NCBI GenBank assembly: GCA_018105865.1 | Contig: JACLAT010000043.1 | Location: forward strand, 434,001 to 498,000 | Origin: Metaphire vulgaris | Taxonomy: Eukaryota; Annelida; Clitellata; Crassiclitellata; Megascolecidae | Reading direction: 5' to 3' | Length of the DNA stretch: 64,000 nucleotides | Shown: positions 1 to 10,690 of the stretch, in pieces | Layout of the letters: each line of letters opens with the position of its first letter | How positions within the stretch are numbered: position 1 is the first letter of the stretch | Program-made: the position numbers and the translations under genes | The notes under the pieces: model-generated | The model's input: the letters and a program-made list of their open reading frames with translations, nothing else | What the model was told of the DNA's origin: nothing | The model's database searches: none

Positions 1-2
1 CT

Positions 3-392
3 CTCATCCCTTGGGCCAGTGGCAAATATGTGGCATGGGACGTCACATCTGTACACACCTGCGCCAAATCGTACCTGCATCTGACCTCAAACTCACTCGG
101 GGGCGCAGCGGAAAATGCAGCAATACGCAAGCATCACAAATACTCCGGCCTTCCCGTCTCATACAAATTTATCCCGATTGCATTTGAAACTATGGGACCA
201 CTCAACGCAGAAGGCAGCGAGTTCATCGCCGAAATTGGTCGTCGAATTGCTTGCGTCACAGGAGATCCGAGAGAGGCATTCTATTTATTCCAGCGTCTCT
301 CAGCCTGCACACAGCGATTCAATAACGTAGCATTTAATGGAACCTTTTCATCGAAAACCAAAAACCTGCCAGAGCTGCATTCATTCAAGATT
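3..392 (+). pseudogene. 3' end of a LINE ORF (C-terminal tail), running off the left edge
   Basis: The frame is open from base 3, so the GTG at 30 is not a start. It reads LIPWASGKYVAWDVT, then KYSGLPVSYKFIPIAFET, MGPLNAEGSEFIAEIGRRI and TGDPREAFYLFQRLS. This is the tail found after the reverse transcriptase domain in many invertebrate non-LTR elements. Only about 130 codons are visible; the catalytic part lies outside the window. The frame continues without a stop into the MetAP2-like sequence that follows, which may be chance (one in three) or a real read-through chimera. Confidence 0.75.
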
Positions 393-1886
393 ATGACCGA
401 CGTCGAAATCGAAGAGTTGAATGAGGAGGCGAACGAACTGATCATCGTCGACGACAAAACCGCTCGACAGAAGAAGAAAAAGCAGGAGGAATACAAAAGC
501 AAGAACGCCACCAAAGCAGAGCAAGTTCTCTACGAGAATGAAAACGACATAGCTGGGATACATGAGCCAGAAATGCCGAAGGAGACAGAGAACGAATCTC
601 CACCTGAAAAATCTGAAGCTACTGAGGAATGGACTGAAGATGAAAAAGACGAAAGGTCTCGCTTCGGAGAAAACATCAAGAAGAAAATGAATCGGACGAA
701 AACGCCAAAAGCGGGAAAACCAGAGAAAACTGTTCCACCGTCCATACCAATTATCGACCTGTTGCCTGATGGAGGTCCGGTTGGAGCAATACAGGAGCAT
801 GACGTCGGCGCCGACAGCAACATGGCTAAAGATATATTCACGTCGGAAGAGGCAAGAGCTCGCGATCGAGTTCAGAACGACACGTACAAGGAAGTCAGGA
901 TAGCTGCAGAGTCTCACAGACAGACGAGAAAGTACATACAGACGATTTTTAATCCAGGACCGAAGCTGATTGATCTCTGCGAGACTCTGGAAGGCATCAC
1001 CCGAAAGCTGATAAAAGAAGACGGTCTCCGTGCCGGTTTGGCCTTCCTGACGGACGTATCCATTAACAATTGTGTCGCGCATCACTCTCCTAACAACGGT
1101 GACATGACGGTATTCCAGCATGACGATTTGATGAAGGTCGACTTTGGAATCCACTTCAACGGCCGAGTCATTGATTGCGCTTTTACGGTGGCATTCAATT
1201 CACGATGCGATCCGCTTCTTGCCGCGGTGAAGGATGTGACAAACACGGGGATCCGTGAGCGCAGGATCGACGTGCGTATCAGCGACATCGGAGAGGCCAT
1301 CCGGGAAGTCATAGAATCCAATGAGGTTGAATTGGACGGAAAGATGTACCCAGCGAAGAGCATACATAACCTGAGCGATCGCTCGATCGCACCGTTCAGG
1401 ATCCAAGCCGGTAAGACGGTTCCGATCATCAAGGGAGGTGACACGACCAGGGCGGAGGAAGGCGAGTTCCTTGCCATCGAGACCTTCGGAAGCACCGGAA
1501 AGGCTCACGTTCACGTCGTCAAAGAGACGTCTCATTACATGAAAAACTATGAAGCCGGTCATGTTCCGACCCGAGTGACGAAATCGATGCAGCTTCTCGG
1601 AGTGATCGACAAGCATTTCGGCACGCCTGCGTTCTGCCGTCGGTGGCTCGATCGTCTGGATCAGACCAAGTTTCTGATGGTGCTGAAGAATCTGTGGGAT
1701 CCGGGAATCGTCGATCCGTATCCTCCACTCTGCGACATCAAGGGCTGCTGCACCGCTCAGTACGAGCATACTCTCCACTCACGACCGACCCGCAAAGAGG
1801 CTGGGGAGACAGCAAAGCAGCCAAAAAAAACCACCTGCAGCTTCAAAGAAGAAGCCTCAGTCACTGGTGGAAAAAACAGTAGCTGA
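393..1886 (+). pseudogene. METAP2-like: Methionine aminopeptidase 2 retrocopy, intronless, one metal ligand replaced
   Basis: From the ATG at 393 the ORF is about 497 codons, close to human MetAP2 (478). It has a charged Lys/Glu-rich N-terminal region, then PPSIPIIDLLPDG and a full pita-bread peptidase domain without introns, as expected of a processed copy. MetAP2 removes initiator methionine from nascent proteins in the cytosol using two metal ions. Counting from base 30, residues matching human H231, D251, D262, H382, E364 and E459 are present as H351, D371, D382, H502, E484 and E579. The metal ligand H331 is R451 (DRSIA instead of GHSIG), and H339 is Q459. Activity is therefore probably lost even though the frame is open. 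The C-terminus diverges after RPTRKE. No poly(A) tract or flanking duplication was seen. Confidence 0.85.
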
Positions 1887-2088
1887 AGCCAAAGCTGCAT
1901 TTGTTGACATTGATCTGTCGGAGGGAAGGAGTCTGAGGAAGCGGGCAGCTGCTCCACCCAGCACTGCTCCAAAGACATCAACGAAAGCTGTCACGAAGAG
2001 ACAGACAGCAGCGCCTAAGAAAGCAAAGGGCTCTCAGAACACGAAGGACAGCAAGACTTCTGCTGTCATTTCAAATATTATTCGTTGA
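1801..2088 (+). pseudogene. Lys/Ala-rich basic tail in the next frame after the MetAP2 copy
   Basis: In the frame one base off the MetAP2 ORF, about 95 codons stay open to a TGA at 2086. They read PPAASKKKPQSLVEKTVAEA, then FVDIDLSEGRSLRKRAAAPP and further Lys/Ala/Thr-rich sequence. A run of eight A (about 1822-1829) sits where the frames would join. Seven A would continue the MetAP2 frame into this tail. I read it as the original C-terminal extension, cut off by a one-base slip. I do not recognise a family for it; chance coding is possible. Confidence 0.45.
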
Positions 2089-2269
2089 ATTTCATTTGAC
2101 CAACAGCAAGCTGCCAGAAAACGTCACGTAGAACTGATAAGAATAAACGGAAACAGAAGAGTGAACAGCCATGGTCGATGAAGTGGCAAATATAGTACAT
2201 GAAGAGAAGAATTAATTAATTCTAATTAATTGAATTTGGGTTGACATTGAAAAGCATCGAAGCACATAC

Positions 2270-2545
2270 TCCCACAATTTCTCATTGCTTTAGAAATCCG
2301 ACGACGTTTTGATAAGCGCAAATATTCGCTGAAAAGATTTGCAATGGTCCCGTCTTTGTAATTCAGGATGAGTGGGAGATCCGTTGCTTTATTTGAAGCC
2401 TGTGATTTCTTCACAGTAGAAGACTTTCTTGCAATAAGTGCACACTGAATGTCACTCAACAGTTCGTGGTGTTTTAATATGTTTGCTCCAGTTCTAATCT
2501 GAGACACGTTCTCTTCAATGAACTGTCGATTGCTTTTCCAGAATG
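2270..2545 (-). CDS. CARD-like exon (third death-fold exon)
   Basis: A single internal exon with acceptor CTATTTCAG before 2545 and donor GTATGT after 2270; both ends are phase 1, like the CARD exons at 15.6 and 17.2 kb. It encodes 91 residues starting FWKSNRQFIEENVSQIRTGA and continuing with a hydrophobic-periodic helical pattern (ILKHHELLSDI, then LPLILNYKDG, then IANLFSEYLRLSKRRRISKA). The spacing fits a CARD: six helices, with a Leu-rich segment followed by F-x-x-L/Y-L-x-x-S. CARDs make homotypic contacts in apoptosis and inflammasome signalling. It can splice in frame from the F-box-like exon at 3.1-3.3 kb or from the TRADD-N-like exon at 13.5 kb. The next exon downstream was not found. 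Assignment rests on pattern, not a profile search. Confidence 0.5.
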
Positions 2546-2844
2546 CTGAAATAGAGTTTCTCCTTTCGTAAATACCTACAACATAGACATGAAATTATGA
2601 TCTAGCCTTTGTCTCGTTTTGTCTACTTGTAACGCGTTATAGTTGTTCTGTCATATTTCACCCTTCTACACTGTACTAAACAGCAAAACCTTTCGCCAAA
2701 TAGTTTACCTATTACTTGAAATATGGACATTAGAAATTAGCACATGTTTTAATTCCAGAGACACTATGCTGTTTCCAGTATTGTGAATAGAATTCTGCTA
2801 TATCTTATATATGCATAATATATTCTATATAAAAATATAGAATA

Positions 2845-2847
<3 letters not shown>

Positions 2848-2907
<60 letters not shown>

Positions 2908-2962
2908 TATACATATATATATACATATGTGTGGGTGTGTGTGTGCGTGTGGGTGTGTATAC
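2848..2962. repeat. Compound microsatellite (CT)n-(TA)n-(TG)n
   Basis: A CT run (2848-2867) passes into an AT run (to about 2902), then a mixed AT stretch and a TG-rich run (2929-2962). It is the only structured feature between the two exons on either side. The open frame across it is low-complexity and not a gene. Confidence 0.9.
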
Positions 2963-3094
2963 TGTATATTCTGTAGAGCAATTATGAATTATGGTTATTC
3001 TTTTCATTTATGTGCGAGGTTGTCCTGCTGACAGTAGGAGAGGACTGGTGACAAGCGATCAAAGAGAGCAACAAAAAGAACGATTATGTTTTAC

Positions 3095-3287
3095 CTGAAA
3101 GATAAGACCAACGATCGTTCTTGAATCGTCCTTTTGTCGTTCTTTTGAACCAACAGACATTGACTTCTGCTAGTTGTTTGAAACCCTCTTGATCTTTACT
3201 ATCATGAGTTTGGCTTTTCATTTGAATGAAGATAGCAAATGATTTATGAATTATGATGTCTATTAATTCCAGTGGAATGCTGTTTAT
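3095..3287 (-). CDS. Possible F-box-like exon
   Basis: An exon candidate with acceptor AATATTTTCAG before 3287 and donor CTTTCAG/GTAAAA after 3095. It encodes INSIPLELIDIIIHKSFAIF, then a short charged insert, then GFKQLAEVNVCWFKRTTKGR. The IPLELI...L..V...W layout resembles an F-box, which binds Skp1 in ubiquitin ligases, but it is short and divergent. Phases are 0 in and 1 out, so it joins in frame to the CARD-like exon at 2545 but cannot follow the phase-1 donors of the CARD exons at 13-17 kb. An ATG at 3302 lies just upstream in the same frame, so this could instead be the first coding exon of a separate gene. Confidence 0.35.
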
Positions 3288-3616
3288 CTGAAAATATTGC
3301 ATCCATTCTGTATTTGAAATGAATTCGATGATGATTTAACTGAAAATGAAGTGTCTATGCAACTTTAATCTCATGGAAATATATTTTCTCGTTCTTTACT
3401 AAACAGCTGTTAAATAACTGGAATAAAGAACCCCACAGTAATTATGTGCACTACTGCGTTTTCATGAACGTTTTCTTCTGAATCTCCAGGTAGAAGTTTA
3501 AATTTATTAGCAGCGATCCAGATCGTGATATGCGACTACTATATACTCAAATGGCGAAATCATTATGAATTTCTAAACATTAAATCAAATGAAAGATATT
3601 GATTATACCAATACAG

Positions 3617-3880
3617 ATGGAATTCTTCGGGCAGGTGATGAGAAAAGAGGAACTACAGAACTTTGCATTGACAGGTATAGGTAAAGGAAAAGGATCGAAG
3701 GAATAACACACACACACATACACACACATATATATATATATATAAATTCAAAAACAAACGAAGGGAAGGATTAGAAGTAGACAACCCCATCAAGCACTAA
3801 GGTTCACCAGAGATCTAGCGAAGTGGAAGTATATGGCGGCTTACCCAGCAGGACAAAGCATATGAAGAAGTACAAGAAGA
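3617..3880 (+). mobile_element. RTE-type LINE 3' remnant with (GAA)n tail
   Basis: The stretch at 3617-3690 reads MEFFGQVMRKEELQNFALTG with stops nearby, matching the FFGHVMRKEGLEHLATTG block of the better-preserved copy at 10.2 kb. A CA/TA microsatellite interrupts it (3710-3745). Degraded C-terminal sequence resumes to about 3865 and runs into the GAA/AGT repeat, the usual 3' tail type of this LINE family in the window. Confidence 0.5.
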
Positions 3881-3922
3881 AGAAGAAGAAGAAGAAGAAG
3901 AATAGGAAGTAGTAGTAGCAGC

Positions 3923-3993
<71 letters not shown>

Positions 3994-4132
3994 AAGAAGA
4001 AGAAGAAGAAGAAGAAGAAGAAGAAGAAGAAGAAGAAGAAGAAGAAGAAGGTGATGAAGAAGAAGATGAAGAAGAAGGAGAAGAAGAAGGAGGAGAAGAA
4101 GAAGAAGAAGAAGAAGAAGAAGAAGAAGAAGA
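3866..4132. repeat. Expanded (GAA)n/(AGT)n trinucleotide tract
   Basis: About 265 bp of GAA units flank a central AGT block (3908-3992). The predicted minus-strand protein is poly-leucine and is a translation artefact. It most likely grew from the 3' tail of the LINE remnant just upstream. Confidence 0.9.
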
Positions 4133-4380
4133 GGTGCTTTACTTACACTGACTACTTGTAATATGAACAAAATAACATATTTAGCCAAATTACCACATGC
4201 TATTAGCAATCAATGGGCCTAAACCGCGAAAATTTTAAAATTGTCAAATTTCTATAGAGTGACTATGCTTCATGGCTAATACTTGCATCAAGTGAAATGA
4301 ATCATTGCAACTGAAATACAATTTTTAGGTATTTGAATGCAGAATCCTTGGATACATAACAATACACAATTCCCAAAGTC

Positions 4381-4760
4381 AGGGTTGGGCTTGTAACTAA
4401 CTCAAAGCACGCGTCACTTATTTACTTCGCTTCATTCGTCTATCGAATGACGTCACGTATTGCTTATATTCTACAAAATGGGTACGGCAAAGAAAAGCGT
4501 TTTCGTTGAAAATTACGCGAAGACAAAAAAAGATGCTAAAAGTTTTGTTTGGAGTTATTTTGATCATTAGGTATGCAGATCTGATTGCTCAGTAAACGTT
4601 AAGACCAACATATATTGCAGCCAATGCTTTGAAAACAAAGACATCAAACTGTGCAAAGACGCAGTTAGTACGACCAACCTGGCACATCGTTTCGGAATGC
4701 GCACAATATCATTTCTCGCAATTGAATGTGAATCTTCAGTAATTCAGTGACGCCTGCTAC
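4381..4760 (+). mobile_element. hAT transposon fragment with BED zinc finger remnant
   Basis: It starts with AGGGTTGGGCTTGTAACT, a hAT-like terminal sequence. From the ATG at 4478 it reads AKSFVWSYFDH, a stop, then YCSQCF and TTNLAH. The W..F...C..C.....NL..H pattern is a BED-type zinc finger, the DNA-binding N-terminus of hAT transposases. One in-frame TAG and the loss of everything downstream make it non-functional. No right end or target duplication was found. Confidence 0.55.
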
Positions 4761-5906
4761 CTATTGGAATAACGGATCACTACGATATGCACAATTTTAG
4801 GAGGGCTGTTTGTCGCTGCTATGTACACTGTATACGAAACTTTATTTCAGCATAAGTTTACCGAATCTCAGTCGCATCACCTTTCTGTTCCGATTCGTAA
4901 CTGAGGGCCTTTGTTGTTTAAATCGTGTCAGTCTGATGTCGGCAATGTTTTGTTTTCGAAGCTGGCGCATAAACTCTTAGAAGTTTTCATTTATGGCCAA
5001 TCAGGGATATACAATGAAGCAATATAAATTGAGAAAATACTTCCTAAACTGTATAATTTTATTTTTAATGTGTATTAGTTAGTTAATTAGCAGTGATGTT
5101 AACAAGGAATGACTCCCAAAGACCAGGATAAGGACAAGGACCGACCCCAAGGACGAGGACAAAAACGAGGACCTACCCCTCAAGCACCAGGACCACAAGG
5201 ACTGACCTCTAAGGACAAGGACCGACCTCTGTCAGACAAAAAAGTCGGAAAGGAAAAACCAAACACAATTTCAACTCAAATTACAAAATTAGAAAAGCAA
5301 AAAAAGTTGTAAAACATAATCTAGTCAACAGCATTGTTGCATTTCAAATAAACAAGTGTTTCCAACAGCTTATCAGTCATGCGCACACGATGAGGCCTAA
5401 TTAATTATGAGACCACTTTGCGAAAACACTCGTTCAACTGGAGCCGACGTCGCAGGGCAACAAAGAATTATGCTAAAGAGTTTCGAGAGAAGATGGATTT
5501 ATAATTATTTGGAAGCTACCTCTCCTTGAACTTTCGGGTGTTTGCTTTAATTAAAAATATGAATAGTATTAGGCCTATCACTTACTCTGTGAATGCACTT
5601 GTGACTGATATCTTATCTTGGATGCGTTTGTTGCATTTCTTACAAGTAGCAATCCATTTAGTGTCGATTTCGACGATCTTGAAGTCTTTAAACGAGAATT
5701 TCACAACTCGCGGCTGTGTATACCCTAAAGGTGATCCTTCTTCCTGATTATGATTGATATTAATTATTATATTTATCTGTATTTTAGGATACAGCTAAAG
5801 AATAATATAAATTTTAAAAATGCAAGCGCTTGGTTCATACGCTTTCAAACAGAAAAAGGAAGTTCAGCTGCTCAACTGGTATTATCATAGACTTTAATAT
5901 CATGTA

Positions 5907-6693
5907 TTATAATCATTGACGTCTATTAATAGCCTAGACTGGTCATAGGCTCGTTAATCTGAGGCCACGGTCGGAGAAACGTAAGATGGCTGCCGACCGC
6001 TGCAGCCTCACTATTGCCGACTTGAACTTCCCCGTTTTGCTATTTAAATTCCTTTTTGGTGATTTTCACTCGTATATATTAGATTCCTGATAATATAAGC
6101 TACTTTGCCATAGGAATTAATTTTAGGTCGATTAGTTTAGGAATTAGAGGTCGTTCTGCTGTAGGCGGCGCATGCCGGAATTTTCAACGAACTTACCACA
6201 TTAAAGCATTAACGATACTCTAACACACTCCTGAGCCTTAATATATGGTGGGGAATGAAAATCACGAATAAAGAAGTAAGGAGAAGAATCAGGATCGACA
6301 GTGATGTGATAAACACAATCAAAGAAAGGAAGCTCCAGATGTTTGGTCATATCAGTCGCATAGAAGAGAAGAGAATTCTGAACGTTGCAATGGAGGGAAC
6401 AATGGAGGGAACACGCCCTCCTGGAAGGCCCAGAAGACGATGGTTCGACGACATCAGAGAGTGGACGGGATTAAATCTTGGAGAGGCAATATATGCGGCA
6501 CATGACCGCGAAAATTGGAAAATAATCGTTCAGCATGCCACTGGTCTCGACGGTTCCTGAGGAGACTATGAGCTGATGATGATGATGATGATGATGAGCC
6601 TAGCAAAATGGTGGAACTTTAGCCTCAGTTGCTGCTATTGCAGGCTATAGGCCATGACCAGTCTAGGCTATTAATAGACGTCAATGATTATAA
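5907..6693. mobile_element. TA-flanked element with 40-bp perfect terminal inverted repeats
   Basis: The left end (5907-5946) and right end (6654-6693) are perfect inverted copies over 40 bp, starting TTATAATCATTGACGTC. Both are flanked by TA, as in Tc1/mariner-type insertions. The 787-bp body has no transposase but contains the 3' end of an RTE LINE (6255-6560). It sits inside the hAT element at 5091-6998, so it is the younger insertion. Confidence 0.8.
6255..6598 (+). mobile_element. RTE-type LINE 3' end carried in the TIR element, with (GAT)n tail
   Basis: An open frame of 101 codons reads RKLQMFGHISRIEEKRILN, then TRPPGRPRRRWFDDIREW and DRENWKIIVQHATG, ending at a TGA and a GAT repeat (6573-6598). 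This is the C-terminal tail of an RTE-like reverse transcriptase. The frame is undamaged despite being only a fragment, which suggests recent arrival. Confidence 0.8.
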
Positions 6694-7007
6694 TAAATCT
6701 ATGGGTTTATAAAGAAAACGATGACTACACATGTAGAGTAACTCAAAGCAAGTATGTAAATATAAATCCATATACTACTCTTACCTTGGAACATAGTTAT
6801 CAGTACAATTGAAAATGGTATATAAATAATTTGGTCCTTATAAGGATTTTTCAAGGATTAAGTTACAAGGTCCAGGACAAGGACCGATCTGCAAGGACGA
6901 GGATAACGACGAGAACTGACTCCTCAAGGACAAGGACTTCAAATTGGTCCTCAAGGAGTCCTTAAGGACAAGGACCAGGACAAGGATTAACATCACTGTT
7001 AATTAGT

Positions 7008-8900
7008 TCACGTAGCCAGCGATGCACCGTTGCGTAGCCTCAATACTATGTCCTCTGAGAACGGCGCGTCGCTAGAGAGAGGTGGGAGGGATGTTGTTGT
7101 ACTGTCGAAACTGATCGATCCACCTGTTTCTAGGTCGTCCCAGAGGTCGCTTCCAGGAGGGATCGGAGAGACGTCCAGATGGCAGGTCGACCTGATGCCA
7201 TAGGACTCGGTGCGGAGACACATACCCTTCAAGACGCATGTCAAATAGCTCAAAGACTACGTGTCCAAATAGAGCAAGGCGACTTTTGGACAGCATTTCA
7301 GTTAACTCGGGGTGGTGGGGGTGCTGCACGTTTGAAGATTTTTAAATAAAGTCGTACCGGCGTATTCCCATGATTATCCGTAAGCTCCTTGTGTGAAAAG
7401 CTTCCAGCGATCTCGTTCTTCAGCAAGTAAGGTCCATGTTTCCGCTGCATAAAGAAGGATGGACAGAATGAGCGAACGGTACATGCGAATCTTGAGATCA
7501 GGAGATAGTCTTCTATCCTTGCAAACCTTGCTCATTGAAAACATGGCTGATGATGCTAGACCAATACGGCGTTTTAAATCCTCTTTGCAGTGTCCATCCG
7601 ATGACTGGAGACTGCCTGGGTATAGGAAGCTTTCAGTCGATTCCACTGCCTCCCTGTCCATGTATAATGGTGCTGGTTGGTGGGTCTTTATCCAGGAGGT
7701 TTTCATACCCTGGGGGAGCAGCGGCTGTAGTGAAATCAGATAAGATCTCGACTACCTGACCGTCTGGAGCATAAAATAGGGTAGTGTCATCAACGTACAC
7801 TAAGCCCGATGTAGTGTGCGAGCCAGTGCCGGATTTAGAACAAATGAGGCCCCTGCAGCTGTGCTAGTTAACTTATGAGGCCCTTATGTTGGCCCTGAAG
7901 GAGGTTGGCCAGGTAGGTATAAACAGGCAGTCATACATACTTAGTCAGAAAATTTAGGAGTAGTTACCTGATTAATCATCAATTTTACAATGTTGTTTGA
8001 TAAAGCAGTTTAATGTTTACACAAAATAGTTTAGTAGTTTTGTGTTTGTATTACTCTGTTAATCGCATGACAAAAATTATTCATCGTAAATGTGTAGGAC
8101 GATGATCAGCCGTAAGAGAATGACTGGTATGCCCAATTGCCCATAGAACGTAGAACCTTCAATAGCGCTTCAAGGTCGACTGAGTCGAATGCCGCTTTGA
8201 TATCCAGATAGGCCATGTTTAGAGGGCGGTCGACCTCACGATGTAGCTCAGACAAGAGTCTTAAAGCGAGGATGACATCTACTGTCGAACGTCCGGCAGT
8301 GAAGCCTGATTGTTGAGGTCGCCGGGTTGTGAAGAGCAGAGGTTGGATGCGTTCTAGTAGAACATGTGCGGAAACTTTGCCTGGCACTGATAGCAAGGTC
8401 GATAATTGCGCATTCAGTTCTTGAGCCTTTTCCCTTGTATAGGGTGATGAATGTTCCATCCTTCCAGTCTGCATACACATGACCAATCCGCCATACTTGA
8501 ATAAACATGGAGTGGAGGGCAGAACTGACAGTTCCAATCGCAGAGTTCATTAGTTCGGGGGAATACCATCGGGTCCTGCAGCACGTCAACTTTTTAGCTT
8601 CTTCATTGGGGAAATCACTTCTTCCAGAGAGTGCTTGTCAACGTTGGTATCTTTATCAAGTTGAGGCATAAGCGCTTCTGAATCTAGTTCATTAGATATT
8701 GTTCCTGGAAAGAAGTCGGGGGCATTGGAGATGTGTTCCTCCCATCGTTCTAAAACCTCTTCTGTACAATTGCATGAGGCACGCAATCTGATTTCTTGAT
8801 TGTTGTAAACGATGGTGATTTACGATGTCCTCCAGCAAGAGTCCGTATGGTCTTGAAAAGTGATCGCGTGCGATTATGAAGGAGCTCCTCGCCAACCTCA
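7008..8900 (-). mobile_element. Degenerate RTE-like LINE with YVDD motif
   Basis: Minus-strand pieces read in order from 8.9 kb down. First is the linker before RT (VLERWEEHISNAPDFFPG), then fingers/palm (ADWKDGTFITLYKGKG; GFTAGRSTVDVILALRLLS; AYLDIKAAFDSVD). Next is the catalytic YVDDTTLFYAP (YVDD at about 7782-7793), then RRIGLASSAMFSMSKVCKDR and the C-terminal GRPRNRWIDQF. Several frameshifts separate them, so the element is dead. A stretch at about 7831-8107 has no RT sequence and replaces part of the palm. Confidence 0.8.
7831..8107. mobile_element. Unidentified insertion inside the LINE palm region
   Basis: Starting CAGTGCCGGATTTAGAAC, about 277 bp of AT-rich sequence without coding capacity separates the YVDD block from the preceding RT block. 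The start looks like a hAT terminus, but I could not find the matching inverted end or a target duplication. Confidence 0.3.
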
Positions 8901-9061
8901 TCTGCCATACGTGACAGGTATTTACTGTGTAGTAATTAATGTGTATTGTAAGTATGTAACATTGTTTTTCAAATGAACCGGGTGACAGAACACCTATGAG
9001 AATTGAACAAAAATGACGATACCATAAGGTATCCTTTGTAATCACGCACATTGTACGGTAA

Positions 9062-9116
9062 TGACCGCCGCCGCCGTCAATGAAGTCCACACCGCCGCCG
9101 ATAAAATTGGTTCAGC

Positions 9117-9150
<34 letters not shown>

Positions 9151-9178
9151 TGATAGAGCGGTCAAGCACCGCCGCCGA
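9062..9178. repeat. (GCC)n trinucleotide tract
   Basis: CCG/GCC units in three clusters (9064-9076, 9092-9100, 9118-9150 and a short last group) in otherwise AT-rich DNA. No protein-coding frame of interest is associated. Confidence 0.85.
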
Positions 9179-10208
9179 CCCTCAGAGATACTGCCACCAG
9201 TATAGTATCCGGCATTTAAAGTAAAACAAATCAAGCAAGTCAAAATCAAAATAACCAAAGCCTGTATCACTGCCTTACACTCAAGCACTATTGAAAGACA
9301 TGTCGAAAGTTATCACATTTAAGTCAATGAAATGAATAAAATAAGTAAAAGTGGTATATGGTGCTACCCGTAGATTTCACTGGAATTAAAATTAATTTCA
9401 TTGTCAGATGCAAGTTCCTTACAATACAGTATAGATAGGCCTACCAATACAAACTATTCGTCTGTTTGACTTAAATATGAGTCAGAATATGAATGGTACT
9501 CACAGTTGTCTTCTCCATTATGGAAATTTCAAATTCAGTAGAAATCTCTGAAATTACATTCGTAGAATGAAACAGATGTGAAAACGTGAAGCCTATGGTT
9601 CAAAAAAGTTAAATTAAGCAACAAATCAAAAAATAGCCGTGGGATAAGTGATTGATCTTGTTTAAATCTAATAGATTACAGTATGAAATGTTGCTGAAAC
9701 TGAACAGTGCACACTGTTAATTTGGCTTTTATTTCAAAAATCTATTACAAGAAGACAATGTACAGTAGGGGAAGGCATGAACAAAACAAGTAAAAGACGA
9801 GAACGGAAAGAATGAGAATACAATAAAAGAAAACAAACTATGAATGAAGGAACAAATGGAAGACAGCGATCTTGTTTAACACTCAACACTACACGCTAAC
9901 ACAATCACGTGTTCGACCACCTGGGGTCTCTCCGGACCCCAGATAATTTACAATGATTATACCGAATTTCAAATCGTGAAAACAAATATTTATTGAATAA
10001 ACTGTCACGACAAGTTTTAAAATGATATTGTTCGCCTTTTGTCATGAATATGGTAGTGAAACCACCGTCTAATTCATTCTAAACAGTCCAAACACATCAC
10101 TCTATGATATTATGGGATGTTAATTAAATAAATAAATTACCTTATATTTACCTAATTTCAATATTATTAAATTTTATGCCCCATAGCCACATACTATATT
10201 CTTCTTCT
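9179..10208. other. No recognisable feature
   Basis: About 1 kb of AT-rich sequence with no frame above about 60 codons, no splice-bounded coding pattern and no terminal repeat that I could pair. It could be intronic sequence of the minus-strand CARD gene. Confidence 0.5.
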
Positions 10209-10505
10209 TTAGGTGCTGTGTATTTCTACGTTAGCGACCATGAATTTCCACTTTTTTCTATCTTGACATCCTCTTATTAATTCGATGTTATTCATTATTC
10301 CCTCAATTCCTTCTCGTAGGCAGTCTACATATGTGTTTCTCTGCCTTCCTCTGGCTCTTTTTCCCTCCACTTTTCCGGTTGTTGCCAAGTGCTCCAGTCC
10401 TTCCTTCCTCATTACATGTCCGAAGAAGGAAAGCTGCCTCTTTTTGATGGTTGTCATCAGACTTCTTTCTATTCCAATTTCATTCAAAATCTCTTCATTG
10501 GTTTT
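10209..10505 (-). mobile_element. RTE-type LINE 3' end
   Basis: Minus strand reads NEEILNEIGIERSLMTTIKK, then RQLSFFGHVMRKEGLEHLAT, GKRARGRQRNTYVDCLREG and DRKKWKFMVANVEIHST, followed by an (AAG)n-type tail at 10200-10208. It is the intact C-terminal tail of an RTE-like ORF, 5'-truncated on insertion. It is the reference copy for the poorer remnant at 3.6 kb. Confidence 0.8.
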
Positions 10506-10690
10506 CTACATACTATATAAACCGGGTTAACCACATTGCGGGTTCTCTGATTCCTTCGGTTAACCTTTTCCATTCGGCATCATATGCTACTTTGCTAACT
10601 ACTAAAGTACTCTCAAAGTATGTAAGCTTAATTAAGTTTTATTTTATTTTTGCTGTTTGTTTACAATATGTTATTTCATGTTTGCCAAAG

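Larger units (their letters stand above)
5091..6998. mobile_element. Non-autonomous hAT element, TSD TTAATTAG
   Basis: The inverted ends CAGTGATGTTAA are flanked by a perfect 8-bp direct repeat TTAATTAG (5083-5090 and 6999-7006), the hAT hallmark. Subterminal regions on both sides contain many AAGGACAAGGAC-type words (5110-5240 and 6870-6985), likely transposase-binding repeats. The 67-codon frame at 5109 is a translation of these repeats. A second transposon (5907-6693) is nested inside. A related right-end fragment occurs at 16.59-16.68 kb. Confidence 0.85.

Noticed and set aside
30..32. GTG start for the long first ORF
   Set aside because: The frame is open to base 3 with clear LINE coding sequence upstream, so the true start lies outside the window.
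381..1154. 257-codon minus-strand frame opposite the MetAP2 copy
   Set aside because: Shadow of the conserved plus-strand coding sequence; no domain or splice logic.
3841..4209. 122-codon minus-strand poly-leucine frame
   Set aside because: Direct translation of the GAA/AGT repeat; no other coding signal.
5109..5312. Asp/Lys-rich frame MTPKDQDKDKDRPQ
   Set aside because: Translation of the subterminal repeats of a hAT element; the same words recur in inverted orientation at the other end.
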